15,704 nt of DNA from CAYVKY01 sp964452115 (GTDB lineage: Bacteria; Bacteroidota; Ignavibacteria; Tepidaquicellales; Tepidaquicellaceae), in the NCBI GenBank assembly GCA_964452115.1, contig CAYVKY010000043.1, positions 1 to 15,704 on the forward strand, given 5' to 3'. Below the pieces are notes generated by a model, which made no database searches, was not told the origin of the DNA, and saw only the letters and a program-made list of their open reading frames with translations. Position numbers and translations under genes: made by a program. Below are positions 1 through 7,270 of this stretch, piece by piece. Within the stretch, counting starts at the first letter, position 1. Each line of letters begins with the position of its first letter.

Positions 1-82
1 TCGTAATTCGAATATATTCTAACTCCATTGATATATCATTTATTTTGGACAGATGCGGGGGATAAGAATGCTTACCTTACCA

Positions 83-112
83 TTTGACTGTATTTTATAG
101 AAAATAATTTTT
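83..112 (+). promoter_or_regulatory. Candidate promoter of the yfhO-type operon
   Basis: TTTG at 83-86 (within TTGACT, 84-89) is followed after 18 bases by TAATTTTT at 105-112. This resembles the Bacteroidota-type -33 TTTG and -7 TAnnTTTG pair with one mismatch. The expected start would leave a leader of about 25 bases before the ATG at 145. The region is very AT-rich, so a chance match is easy. This is pattern matching only. Confidence 0.3.
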
Positions 113-144
113 AATTTTTATTTTTTATTAATATAAATTTTGAA

Positions 145-2706
145 ATGGCAAAGATAACGGCAGCTTCAAAAAAACAAACAGTTTCTAAAAAAAATGACTC
201 TTTCCTTGGGAAAGAATTCGACGGTTTTATGAATTCCGGCGGAAAAAAAATGATGTGGATATTTCTGGGGATAATTGTACTGGCTTTAATATTTTTCTTC
301 CGTGAAGGAATATTTTCGGGAAAGATATTTGCTTCGCCCGACAACCTCTCGCCTTTAAGCTTTAAAACTTACACCGAAGACGCCAAAGGCGAAGGAATTT
401 TTCCGCTGTGGCTGCCGATGATTTTTATGGGAATGCCCGGATATGCATCGCTTACAACGGGTGTGGCAGCACCGTATAAATTCATTTCTTTTATATGGAA
501 TGCCATAATCACGGGATTTTCGGGAGATAACCTCTTTCTGCTGACGCTGCCTTATTATTTCATTTTCGCCATTTCGCTTTTCTTCTACGCAAGATATAAA
601 TTCAAAAATAATTTCATCGCACTGTACGTTGCCGTTACGGCGGTTTTTGCAGTGGGAATAATTCAGTTGATTATAGTCGGACACCATACAAAGATGATGG
701 TATTTGCACTTTTTCCGCTGATTCTGCTTTTTATTGATAAACTTCTGGACACAGAGGAAAAAAACCTTTTCAAACGCATTATTAATTTTGCAATTCTCGC
801 GATTCTGCTTTCGATGCAGCTCGCCTTCAATCATATACAGATGCTGATTTATTCGTATATGATGATAGGGATATATGTGCTCTTCATAATTCTGTACAGG
901 CTTATCAGAAAAGTTCACATAAAAGAAGCGCTTGTCAGCATCGGACTTATAATCGCTGCGGGACTCATAGCATTTGCTATGAATGCAGACCCGATTATGT
1001 CAATCAAAGAGTATAATAAATATTCCATACGCGGCACATCAAGCATCGAAGCGCAGTCAGACGTAACAAAGAAAGATGTGAAACCGCTCGACTATAATTA
1101 CGCGACCAACTGGTCATTTTCACCGGGAGAAATGATGACTTTTGTGATTCCGTATTACTACGGTTTCGGTACAATCAATGACGGCGGTCAGCGGGCAAAC
1201 CTTTATTGGGGGCAGATGCCCTTTACAGATGCGCCGGTGTATTTCGGTGTAATCACGCTTCTGCTTGCGATATTCGGTATCATATTGAATTTCAGGAAAA
1301 ATGTTTTTGTGATGGCGCTTACGGTGATAATTGTCTTTTTTATGCTGCTGTCATTCGGGCGAACGTTTCCCGTGATATACAATTTATTCTATTATAATGT
1401 GCCTTTCTTCAGCAGTTTCAGGGCTCCCGTGATGGTGCATTATTACATTGACCTTGCATTCACTATACTGGCAGGCTTCGGACTGATGTCAATCATAAAT
1501 ATGTTCAAAGAAGGCGGCAGGGAAAAGATTGTTTCCAATACCGCGATTACATTCCTTGCAATCGGAGTGCTGATTATGCTGATATCCGTAATCGGGTTTA
1601 AATCATCATATACTGATGCCGTTGTGAATTCGCCGTTAAAAGCAAATTATCTGGCAGCGGGATATCCCGAAGGACAGGTAACGCAGTATATCAAACAAAA
1701 TATTGCGCCAAAGGCATATGATAATGTAACCGGCGATATGCTGCTTCACGGATTTATCATCGTGCTCGCTTCCGGCGGTGTGCTGCTTTATGCAAAAAGA
1801 AAAATTTCAGGAAGCATACTTGCAGTCGGACTTGTGGTAATCTGTACGCTTGATGTAATTTACATCAGTAATAAAACCCTTCACTGGGACGAGAAATCTC
1901 AGAAGAATGCGGCAATCGAAGAAACCCCCGAAGTAAAATGGATTTTGAATAAAGAGCCGGACTTTTACCAATACAGGGTTGCTGAGTTCAAGGGAAAACA
2001 CCTGACAACAAACAACCTGCTCGCATATTTCCGTTTCCAGTTATTCAACGGATATCAGGGCGCTAAACTCCGTATATATCAGGATGCAATTGATGTGGCG
2101 GGCGGCGAAAATCCTTTCCTGATGGGACTCGGAAATGTGAAGTATATAATTTCAGACAGTCCGCTTCCGGATACAATGTCATTTAAAGAAGTTTACAGAA
2201 GCAAGGAAATTGTTTACGAAAACAGATTTTTCCTTCCGAGGACATTCTTAGCCGAAGAAGTAAAAACCGATAACGGACTTAACATTCTGAAATCCATCCG
2301 CGAAGGGAATTTTAATCCGCTCAAAACGGTATTCACTGAAAACGATATAAATCAGAAAATTGATAAACCTGATTCCACTGCTTATATAAAACTCGTTAAA
2401 GGCGATATTCAGGATATGAAATATGAAGCACTTGCGAGCGGCAATAATCTGGCGTTTTTCGGTGAAGTGTACTATCCCGCAGGATGGAAAGCATATATAG
2501 ACGGAGCCGAAACGCCTGTATATAAAGTTGATTATCTGTTCAGAGGAATCGTAATTCCGAAAGGAAAACACAATATCGAGTTCAAGTTTGATTCGCCTGT
2601 TTATAACAGCAGCAAACAGATAAGCACGTTTGCAAATATATTTGCCGTTCTTATTCTTGCGGCAGGTATTGCCGGCTATATATCGAAGAAGAAAAAACAA
2701 AGTTAG
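145..2706 (+). CDS. YfhO-family polytopic membrane protein
   Basis: 853 residues. A basic cytosolic N-terminus (about 1-35) leads into a first membrane helix (about 36-52). An extracytoplasmic loop follows with the family-like stretch ending in FMGMPGY near residue 100, then about a dozen hydrophobic segments to about residue 600. A soluble C-terminal domain contains EVYYPAGWKAYIDG and then LFRGIVIPKGKH, which is the typical YfhO end, and a last helix with a KKKKQS tail. The family resembles GT-C glycosyltransferases. In Gram-positive bacteria YfhO proteins add sugars to teichoic acids outside the cell, but the role in Gram-negative relatives is not settled. A role in lipid-linked sugar transfer at the membrane is inferred, and fits the GT2 gene four genes downstream. 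The biotin carboxylase gene starts 8 bp after the stop. The start at 145 has no clear Shine-Dalgarno site. Confidence 0.85.
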   Translation: MAKITAASKKQTVSKKNDSFLGKEFDGFMNSGGKKMMWIFLGIIVLALIFFFREGIFSGKIFASPDNLSPLSFKTYTEDAKGEGIFPLWLPMIFMGMPGYASLTTGVAAPYKFISFIWNAIITGFSGDNLFLLTLPYYFIFAISLFFYARYKFKNNFIALYVAVTAVFAVGIIQLIIVGHHTKMMVFALFPLILLFIDKLLDTEEKNLFKRIINFAILAILLSMQLAFNHIQMLIYSYMMIGIYVLFIILYRLIRKVHIKEALVSIGLIIAAGLIAFAMNADPIMSIKEYNKYSIRGTSSIEAQSDVTKKDVKPLDYNYATNWSFSPGEMMTFVIPYYYGFGTINDGGQRANLYWGQMPFTDAPVYFGVITLLLAIFGIILNFRKNVFVMALTVIIVFFMLLSFGRTFPVIYNLFYYNVPFFSSFRAPVMVHYYIDLAFTILAGFGLMSIINMFKEGGREKIVSNTAITFLAIGVLIMLISVIGFKSSYTDAVVNSPLKANYLAAGYPEGQVTQYIKQNIAPKAYDNVTGDMLLHGFIIVLASGGVLLYAKRKISGSILAVGLVVICTLDVIYISNKTLHWDEKSQKNAAIEETPEVKWILNKEPDFYQYRVAEFKGKHLTTNNLLAYFRFQLFNGYQGAKLRIYQDAIDVAGGENPFLMGLGNVKYIISDSPLPDTMSFKEVYRSKEIVYENRFFLPRTFLAEEVKTDNGLNILKSIREGNFNPLKTVFTENDINQKIDKPDSTAYIKLVKGDIQDMKYEALASGNNLAFFGEVYYPAGWKAYIDGAETPVYKVDYLFRGIVIPKGKHNIEFKFDSPVYNSSKQISTFANIFAVLILAAGIAGYISKKKKQS

Positions 2707-2714
2707 AATATTTT

Positions 2715-4220
2715 ATGTTCAGAAAAATTCTCATTGCTAACCGAGGAGAAATTGCCGTAAGGATAATATCTACGGCAAAGGAGATGGGAATAAAAACTGT
2801 TGCCGTTTATTCGGATTTCGACAAGTATTCGCTTTATGCAAAAATTGCAGATGAGGCGTACCATATCGGCGAGCCGCAGGCATCAAAGAGCTATCTCGAC
2901 GGCGAAAAAATAATTTCCGCTGCGAAGAAAAGCGGCTGCGATGCGATTCATCCGGGATACGGATTTTTGTCCGAACGTGAATTTTTTGCACAGATGTGCG
3001 CAGATAACGGAATTAAGTTCATCGGACCTCCGCCCGCTGCAATCGGCAGTCTCGGCAGTAAAACTCACGCAAAGCAGATTGCCGTGGCGAATAACGTACC
3101 CGTTGTGCCCGGCACTGAATCCGCAATAAAGGATATTGACGAAGCAAAATCCATTTCAAAAAAAATCGGCTACCCCGTTATGATTAAAGCATCTGCAGGC
3201 GGCGGCGGTAAAGGAATGAGAGTTGTGAGAAGTGAAAGCGATTTGGAAAGCGCACTCAGAATGGCGCAAAATGAAGCCCGCTCGTCATTCGGAGACGATA
3301 GTGTGTTTATTGAAAAATATGTTGACGCACCGAGACACATAGAATTTCAGATTCTGGTTGACGAGCACGGAAACGCGGTTCACCTTGGTGAAAGAGAATG
3401 CTCTATGCAAAGGCGTCATCAGAAAATAATTGAGGAAACTCCGTCTGTGATTATGGATGACGACCTGCGATACCGTATGGGCGAAGCCGCAAAGAGAATG
3501 GCTCTTGCCTCGGGTTACACAAATGCCGGTACGTGCGAATTTATGGTGGATAAGGATAAGAATTTTTATTTTCTCGAAGTCAATACGCGTCTGCAGGTGG
3601 AGCATCCGATTACTGAAATGCGGACGGGAATTGACCTCGTGGAGCAGCAGCTTCGGATTGCATCGAGCGAGAAGCTTTCATTCACACAGGATGACGTGAA
3701 GTTCAACGGCTATGCAATCGAATGCAGAATCTGCGCGGAAGACCCTGACAATAATTTCCTGCCTTCAACGGGAAAGATTCGATATCTCAGCAGAGTGCTT
3801 GGAAACGGTATGCGCGAGGACACGGGCATTGAGCAGGGAAATGAAATTTCGATTTACTATGATTCAATGATTTCAAAATTAATTGCATACGGACATAACC
3901 GTAAATCTGCAATCGAAAAAATGAAACGCGTGCTGAAAGACTATAAGATTACAGGACTCAAAACAAACACAAACTTTCTGCTTGAACTGCTCGGAGCGGA
4001 AGAATATATCAACGGCGAATATGACACTCAGTATGTTGAGAGGACATTTCTGCCGCGCCATCTTGAAAAGAAAGTTACGATTGATAACGAATCAAATCTC
4101 GTGCTTGCGCTCTCCGCGGCAATTTTTAAGGAAGCGAATGATTCGGTGCCCGAAAACGAAATGAAGCGGAATTCTAAAAAAACGAATTGGGTAAGTCAAA
4201 GGAATAATATTTTCAGATGA
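2715..4220 (+). CDS. Biotin carboxylase subunit of an acyl-CoA carboxylase
   Basis: 501 residues. It carboxylates carrier-bound biotin using ATP and bicarbonate. The N-terminal domain opens with KILIANRGEIAVRI (4-17). The ATP-grasp glycine loop SAGGGGKGM lies at 160-168, catalytic-region residues ECSMQRRHQKIIEE at 228-241, and EVNTRLQVEHP at 288-298. E288, R292, E296 and R338 fall at the same numbers as the E. coli AccC catalytic residues. It is about 50 residues longer than E. coli AccC, with a Lys/Asn-rich tail. The stop overlaps the next gene (carrier protein) by ATGA, so the two subunits are very likely coupled in translation. The pair could belong to acetyl-CoA, propionyl-CoA or another acyl-CoA carboxylase. 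The sequence of this subunit alone does not decide, so I give no symbol. Confidence 0.93.
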   Translation: MFRKILIANRGEIAVRIISTAKEMGIKTVAVYSDFDKYSLYAKIADEAYHIGEPQASKSYLDGEKIISAAKKSGCDAIHPGYGFLSEREFFAQMCADNGIKFIGPPPAAIGSLGSKTHAKQIAVANNVPVVPGTESAIKDIDEAKSISKKIGYPVMIKASAGGGGKGMRVVRSESDLESALRMAQNEARSSFGDDSVFIEKYVDAPRHIEFQILVDEHGNAVHLGERECSMQRRHQKIIEETPSVIMDDDLRYRMGEAAKRMALASGYTNAGTCEFMVDKDKNFYFLEVNTRLQVEHPITEMRTGIDLVEQQLRIASSEKLSFTQDDVKFNGYAIECRICAEDPDNNFLPSTGKIRYLSRVLGNGMREDTGIEQGNEISIYYDSMISKLIAYGHNRKSAIEKMKRVLKDYKITGLKTNTNFLLELLGAEEYINGEYDTQYVERTFLPRHLEKKVTIDNESNLVLALSAAIFKEANDSVPENEMKRNSKKTNWVSQRNNIFR

Positions 4221-4765
4221 AAAAATATTTTGTAAATATAGATAACGTGCCCGCTCCGTGCGAAATAAATTTGGACGGTGCAAACGCGCTCACCTGCGGC
4301 GGGATAAATTATGAATACGAATACCATTTTATTTCCGACGGCTTGCTGTTAGTCCGTATAAACGGAAAAAATTATAATGTAAAAATCGAAGAAAATCCCG
4401 AAGGAAATTCCGAAGTAAAAAACACGGAATTCAAAATTGACCTGCATTCAGGCTCGCACACCGTAAGCTGTAAAAATGAGCTCGACCTGCTTATGGAAAA
4501 ATTTTCGAAGAACAAATCAGACAAGGGATTTAAAAAAGACCTTATCTCTCCGATGCCGGGTGCTGTGGTCAAGATTAATGTTAAAGAAGGCGACATTGTG
4601 AAAAAAGGCGATGTGATGCTTGTGCTCGAAGCAATGAAAATGGAAAACGAACTCAAAGCGGCATCAGATGCAATTGTAGATAAGATTCTGGTTTCGGAAA
4701 AAAAATCAGTTGACAAAAACGATATTTTAATAAAACTTTTACCGGCAGAAATACAGGAAGTATAA
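4217..4765 (+). CDS. Biotin carboxyl carrier protein (biotinyl domain)
   Basis: 182 residues. The C-terminal biotinyl/lipoyl-fold domain (about 109-176) starts SPMPGAVVKINVKEGD and carries the biotin attachment motif EAMKMEN with the acceptor lysine at K141. Residues 1-100 form a beta-rich region of the kind that precedes the biotinyl domain in propionyl-CoA and other acyl-CoA carboxylases and may help bind the partner subunits (inference). It lacks the Ala/Pro-rich linker common in AccB of fatty-acid synthesis, which leans towards a propionyl/acyl-CoA carboxylase. The start overlaps the biotin carboxylase stop by 4 bp. The next gene begins 3 bp after its stop. No carboxyltransferase gene is in the window. 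Confidence 0.9.
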   Translation: MKKYFVNIDNVPAPCEINLDGANALTCGGINYEYEYHFISDGLLLVRINGKNYNVKIEENPEGNSEVKNTEFKIDLHSGSHTVSCKNELDLLMEKFSKNKSDKGFKKDLISPMPGAVVKINVKEGDIVKKGDVMLVLEAMKMENELKAASDAIVDKILVSEKKSVDKNDILIKLLPAEIQEV

Positions 4766-4768
4766 ATT

Positions 4769-5752
4769 ATGATATTTTTCGCTTCACTTTTTGCGGCTGT
4801 TGTTCCGATGTTCATTTACCTGCTTATTCTGTGGTCACTGGACAGGAACGAACGCGACCCGTTCTGGATGCTGATAATCAATTTTATCTGGGGCGGCACG
4901 GGTGCGGTGCTGCTTGCAGTTATCGGCAGCACAATATTTCAGATGCCTGTGAATGAAATTGTTTTTGCGGTTACGAGCGATTCATCTCCGAATATGATTG
5001 ACATAAGCGGAGCAATTATTACTGCGCCCGTAGTTGAGGAATTTACCAAAGGTATATTTCTTGTAATAATTTCAAAGTCTATGCGGTTTGACGGCGTGGT
5101 TGACGGAGTAATTTACGGCGGAGCAATCGGGCTGGGATTCGGAATGACGGAAAACTTTTTATACTTTATGTCCACAAGCCAGAACTGGCTAGGTATCGTG
5201 ATTGTAAGAACACTTTTTTCAGGCGTGCTTCATATGCTTTCGCAGGCGACATTCGGCGGATTCGTCGGCTATGCAAAGTTCAAGCCCGCAATTCTCAGAG
5301 CTGTGCTGATTCCCGCAGGATACCTTTGCGCGGTGGCACTGCATTTCTGCTGGAATTTTTCCGTCAGTGTCGGCGATTTGGAACCGGTGGGATTTTTATT
5401 CCTATTTTTATATATGCTCGGAATATTTGCTGCATTTCAGATTGCGCTTTATATAGAGAACAGGCACATCTATTCCGAACTAATCGAAGAATCCGATGCG
5501 GGCGTGCTGCCGCGGCAGTTCGTACCTTTTATAACATCAGTATTCCGAAGGAGTTCGCAGACATGGCTGCCGTATTCAATCAATAAAAAAGTTTTTGTGA
5601 AAAAGGCAGTTACACTCGGGCTGAGAAAATTTCAGTTCAAGCACACAACAGGGCTTCAGAATTCGAAATATAAATTTGAAGTAGATAAACTCAGATATGA
5701 AATTCAGAAAATGCTGTATGACGCGAATATAAACACAGGGCAGAATACATGA
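4769..5752 (+). CDS. PrsW-family intramembrane metalloprotease homologue
   Basis: 327 residues with about seven or eight hydrophobic helices in the first 240. The family signature is present: a VVEEFTKG helix with EExxK at 90-94, then MTEN at 126-129, a histidine at H155 in a later helix, and ALHFCWN with H192 and N196. These conserved Glu/His residues are the proposed metal and active-site ligands of PrsW proteases. B. subtilis PrsW makes the first cut in the anti-sigma factor RsiW. No anti-sigma or sigma gene is visible here, so the substrate is unknown. The soluble C-terminal tail (about 240-327), which I do not recognise, is an extension beyond the membrane domain. AGGAAG sits about 9 bases before the start. 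The last codons overlap the next gene by ATGA. Confidence 0.85.
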   Translation: MIFFASLFAAVVPMFIYLLILWSLDRNERDPFWMLIINFIWGGTGAVLLAVIGSTIFQMPVNEIVFAVTSDSSPNMIDISGAIITAPVVEEFTKGIFLVIISKSMRFDGVVDGVIYGGAIGLGFGMTENFLYFMSTSQNWLGIVIVRTLFSGVLHMLSQATFGGFVGYAKFKPAILRAVLIPAGYLCAVALHFCWNFSVSVGDLEPVGFLFLFLYMLGIFAAFQIALYIENRHIYSELIEESDAGVLPRQFVPFITSVFRRSSQTWLPYSINKKVFVKKAVTLGLRKFQFKHTTGLQNSKYKFEVDKLRYEIQKMLYDANINTGQNT

Positions 5753-6636
5753 TATCAATTATAATAGTAAACTATCATCAGAAAAAATTTATTGAAGGAC
5801 TGTTAAAATCCGTTAGCGGTGCATTTAGCCGCCTTGAATACGAAATCATCATCTCAAATAATTCCCCCGAAGAAATATTCCCTCAATACGAAAAAATAAA
5901 AGTAATTGACGCAGACAACCGCGGATTCGGAGCGGCAAATAATCTCGGCGCAATGCACGCAGCCGGCGAATATCTTTTTATATTGAACCCCGATACGATT
6001 CTGCTTGAAGGCGACTATGCCGGAGCGCTGAAGATGCTTGATGAAGGAGCGGGAGCGCTGGGTTTCAAACTTCTGAACGAAGACAGGTCATTTCAGATGT
6101 CATTCGGTACGGATGTGTCATTCTGCGGCGAAAGGAAAAACAAAAAAGACGAAGAGCTGCAGAGAGCGGGAGATATGGCGGCTTTGAAAGAACTTGATAA
6201 AAAGTTTAATAAGATAAGAAAGGTTGACTGGGTAAGCGGCGCTGCTATTATGATTAAGAAAGATGTGTTTGTAAAAACGGGCGGCTTTGATGAGAATTTC
6301 TTTTTATACTATGAAGATGCAGATTTCTGTAAAAGGATAAGGGAGGCGGGGCTTGACGTATTATATTATCCTCGCATAAGCATAATCCACCTTAAAGGTG
6401 AAAACGTAAAAGATAACTTCCGTTCATCAACATATTTTTATGCAAAACAGTCGCAGCTGATATATTACAGAAAACATTTCGGCGTTTTCAAAAACGCAAT
6501 ATTAAGGATATATTTACTGATAAAATTTTCAGTATCCTGCTTACTGAAGAAAGACTCTGTTGACAAAGAGATTTTAAATCTTATCATTCACTTTTCGTCA
6601 TCATCTTCTTCATCATCAAAATCTTCAAGTTCATAG
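5749..6636 (+). CDS. Family 2 glycosyltransferase (rhamnosyltransferase-like)
   Basis: 295 residues. It begins MISIIIVNYH, the nucleotide-sugar binding strand of GT2 enzymes. DNRGFGAANN lies at 56-65, the acidic metal motif NPDT at 80-83, and the acceptor-site region VDWVSGAAIMI followed by FFLYYEDADFC at 159-194, typical of WbbL-like rhamnosyltransferases and similar O-antigen enzymes. The sugar and acceptor cannot be read from the sequence. It probably acts on the cytosolic face of the inner membrane. It overlaps the PrsW-type gene by ATGA. The last 13 residues are all Ser except one Lys. They are encoded by DNA antisense to the acidic tail of the convergent gene at 6588-6899, so the tail is probably a by-product of that overlap rather than a functional element. 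Confidence 0.88.
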   Translation: MISIIIVNYHQKKFIEGLLKSVSGAFSRLEYEIIISNNSPEEIFPQYEKIKVIDADNRGFGAANNLGAMHAAGEYLFILNPDTILLEGDYAGALKMLDEGAGALGFKLLNEDRSFQMSFGTDVSFCGERKNKKDEELQRAGDMAALKELDKKFNKIRKVDWVSGAAIMIKKDVFVKTGGFDENFFLYYEDADFCKRIREAGLDVLYYPRISIIHLKGENVKDNFRSSTYFYAKQSQLIYYRKHFGVFKNAILRIYLLIKFSVSCLLKKDSVDKEILNLIIHFSSSSSSSSKSSSS

Positions 6637-6899
6637 TCGTCCCCTTCGGAAAAGCTGTCATCCGAATTCTCCAAGTCGCCAAGTGACTCTTTCAGCAGAT
6701 AATAGAATTCGTCTTTTTCATCATCCTCTCCGTAATTTTCGAGAAGTATCTCTTCCTTACCGAGAAAAAATGTTTCAGGCTCGCATACAGGACATTCATC
6801 GCACATAATAGCTTCGGGTATTTCTCCGAACTCAAATTTTTTGGCATCTTCCAGGTCATCAAATGTATGCCAAACACCGCACGAACAATAGGTCTCCAT
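6588..6899 (-). CDS. Small, highly acidic cysteine-containing protein
   Basis: 103 residues, family not recognised. The N-terminal part has CSC at 5-7 and a CxxCxxC cluster (MCDECPVCEP) near residues 32-41, which could bind a metal or form a small zinc knuckle. The second half is dominated by Asp, Glu and Ser and ends in DEEDDDEK. A canonical GGAGG lies 6 bases before the ATG, stronger than for most genes here, which supports a real, translated gene. It is a single-gene unit on the minus strand, flanked by the cloverleaf repeat upstream, and its 3' end overlaps the plus-strand GT2 gene by 49 bp. Cytosolic location is inferred from the lack of any signal or membrane segment. Function unknown. 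Confidence 0.72.
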   Translation of the reverse strand: METYCSCGVWHTFDDLEDAKKFEFGEIPEAIMCDECPVCEPETFFLGKEEILLENYGEDDEKDEFYYLLKESLGDLENSDDSFSEGDDYELEDFDDEEDDDEK

Positions 6900-6905
6900 T
6901 TTGAA

Positions 6906-6910
6906 CCTCC
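6906..6910 (-). promoter_or_regulatory. Strong Shine-Dalgarno site for the acidic protein gene
   Basis: On the minus strand GGAGG is followed by the 6-base spacer TTCAAA and then ATG at 6899. It stands out because most starts in this window have only weak or no such site. It decides the start of the 103-residue gene. Confidence 0.7.
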
Positions 6911-6987
6911 GCTTCTTTTTTCTGCAATTTAAATAATAAATACAATAAAAGGAATAGTTATTTGTTTCACACTAATCATTACATTTT

Positions 6988-7060
6988 TAGTAGGGGCAGC
7001 GCTTGCCGCTGCCCTGCGCGTAAGCGCTCAAATGGGCGGGGGCGAGCCCCGCCCCTACTA
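6988..7060. repeat. 73-bp GC-rich cloverleaf-forming palindromic element (REP/MITE-like)
   Basis: The ends are perfect 10-bp inverted repeats (TAGTAGGGGC and its complement). Read as a fold, TAGTAG 6988-6993 pairs with 7055-7060. Inside lie hairpin 1 (6994-7001 with 7007-7014, loop CTTGC), a short hairpin 2 (7016-7019 with 7024-7027, loop GTAA) and hairpin 3 (7034-7041 with 7047-7054, loop GCGAG). Hairpins 1 and 3 are 8-bp perfect stems, abut the closing stem, and are related to each other in inverted orientation (the loop of 1 reads GCAAG on the other strand). This is the layout of doublet REP elements. No transposase is nearby and no clear target duplication flanks it. Much more GC-rich than its surroundings. 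Confidence 0.75.
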
Positions 7061-7103
7061 TGTTTACAGACTTTGGGTAGCATAATTTAAAATAATTATT
7101 TTG

Positions 7104-7127
7104 TGAGACAAGGCATGCCTTGTCTCA
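7104..7127. repeat. Perfect 24-bp palindrome
   Basis: The half-site TGAGACAAGGCA is followed directly by its exact complement, with no loop, centred on GCATGC at 7115/7116. It lies 44 bp after the cloverleaf element and 144 bp before the chosen GT9 start. As RNA or cruciform it would be a long stem with a tight turn. It could be a repeat family member or, less likely, a binding site for a dimeric regulator. No U-tract follows on either strand. Confidence 0.7.
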
Positions 7128-7132
7128 AGTTC

Positions 7133-7158
7133 GGGAGCGCTTCCGTACGGGTTCTCCC
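7133..7158. repeat. Imperfect hairpin with central CCGTACGG palindrome
   Basis: GGGAG at 7133-7137 pairs with CTCCC at 7154-7158, and between them lies the 8-bp palindrome CCGTACGG at 7143-7150. It starts 5 bp after the 24-bp palindrome and is GC-rich like the other elements, so the two may be parts of one repeat unit. Weaker evidence than for its neighbours. Confidence 0.4.
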
Positions 7159-7270
7159 AACGTGAATGATATTTTGCAATTTAAAACTCATAACTCATAC
7201 TCGGTTACAATTTTTGGTATTAAAAATGATGATTAATAATTCTATATTTTATTTTTTTCAAATATTTATT

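Larger units (their letters stand above)
6900..7270. other. 371-bp gene-free, palindrome-rich intergenic region
   Basis: It lies between the divergent starts of the acidic protein gene (minus) and the GT9 gene (plus), so promoters for both should lie here. The left 88 bases are AT-rich leader for the minus gene. 6988-7060 is a GC-rich cloverleaf element, 7104-7127 a perfect palindrome and 7133-7158 an imperfect hairpin. 7165-7270 is AT-rich with an ACTCATA direct duplication near 7187-7200. No convincing coding sequence is seen. Confidence 0.7.

Noticed and set aside
1..65. Short open frame entering from the left edge in plus frame 3, ending with a stop at 63-65, and a possible minus-strand start near position 29
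   Set aside because: Only 20 or 10 codons are visible, the residues match nothing I recognise and no ribosome site supports the minus start. Could be the tail of a gene outside the window, but cannot be supported.
355..918. 187-codon minus-strand open frame inside the YfhO gene
   Set aside because: Composition is Arg/Lys/Gln/Asn-rich without domain features, as expected for the antisense of a membrane protein gene; no ribosome site.
2248..2700. 150-codon minus-strand open frame at the end of the YfhO gene
   Set aside because: Antisense of the well-supported YfhO C-terminal domain; no family features.
4372..4815. 147-codon minus-strand open frame across the carrier protein gene
   Set aside because: Ser/Ile/Thr/Phe-rich antisense reading of Glu/Lys-rich codons in the carrier protein; the sense strand has clear biotinyl motifs.
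6988..7060. tRNA gene, because of the 73-nt cloverleaf fold
   Set aside because: The closing stem has 6 bp, the central arm is only 4 bp, no GTTC-type T-loop or recognisable anticodon arm is present, and the hairpins are near-perfect GC inverted repeats as in REP elements.
7166..7270. Longer N-terminus for the GT9 protein from ATG 7166
   Set aside because: The extra 35 residues are encoded by AT-rich spacer directly after repeat elements and are not part of the GT9 fold. The ATG at 7271 fits the Cys-containing N-terminus better.
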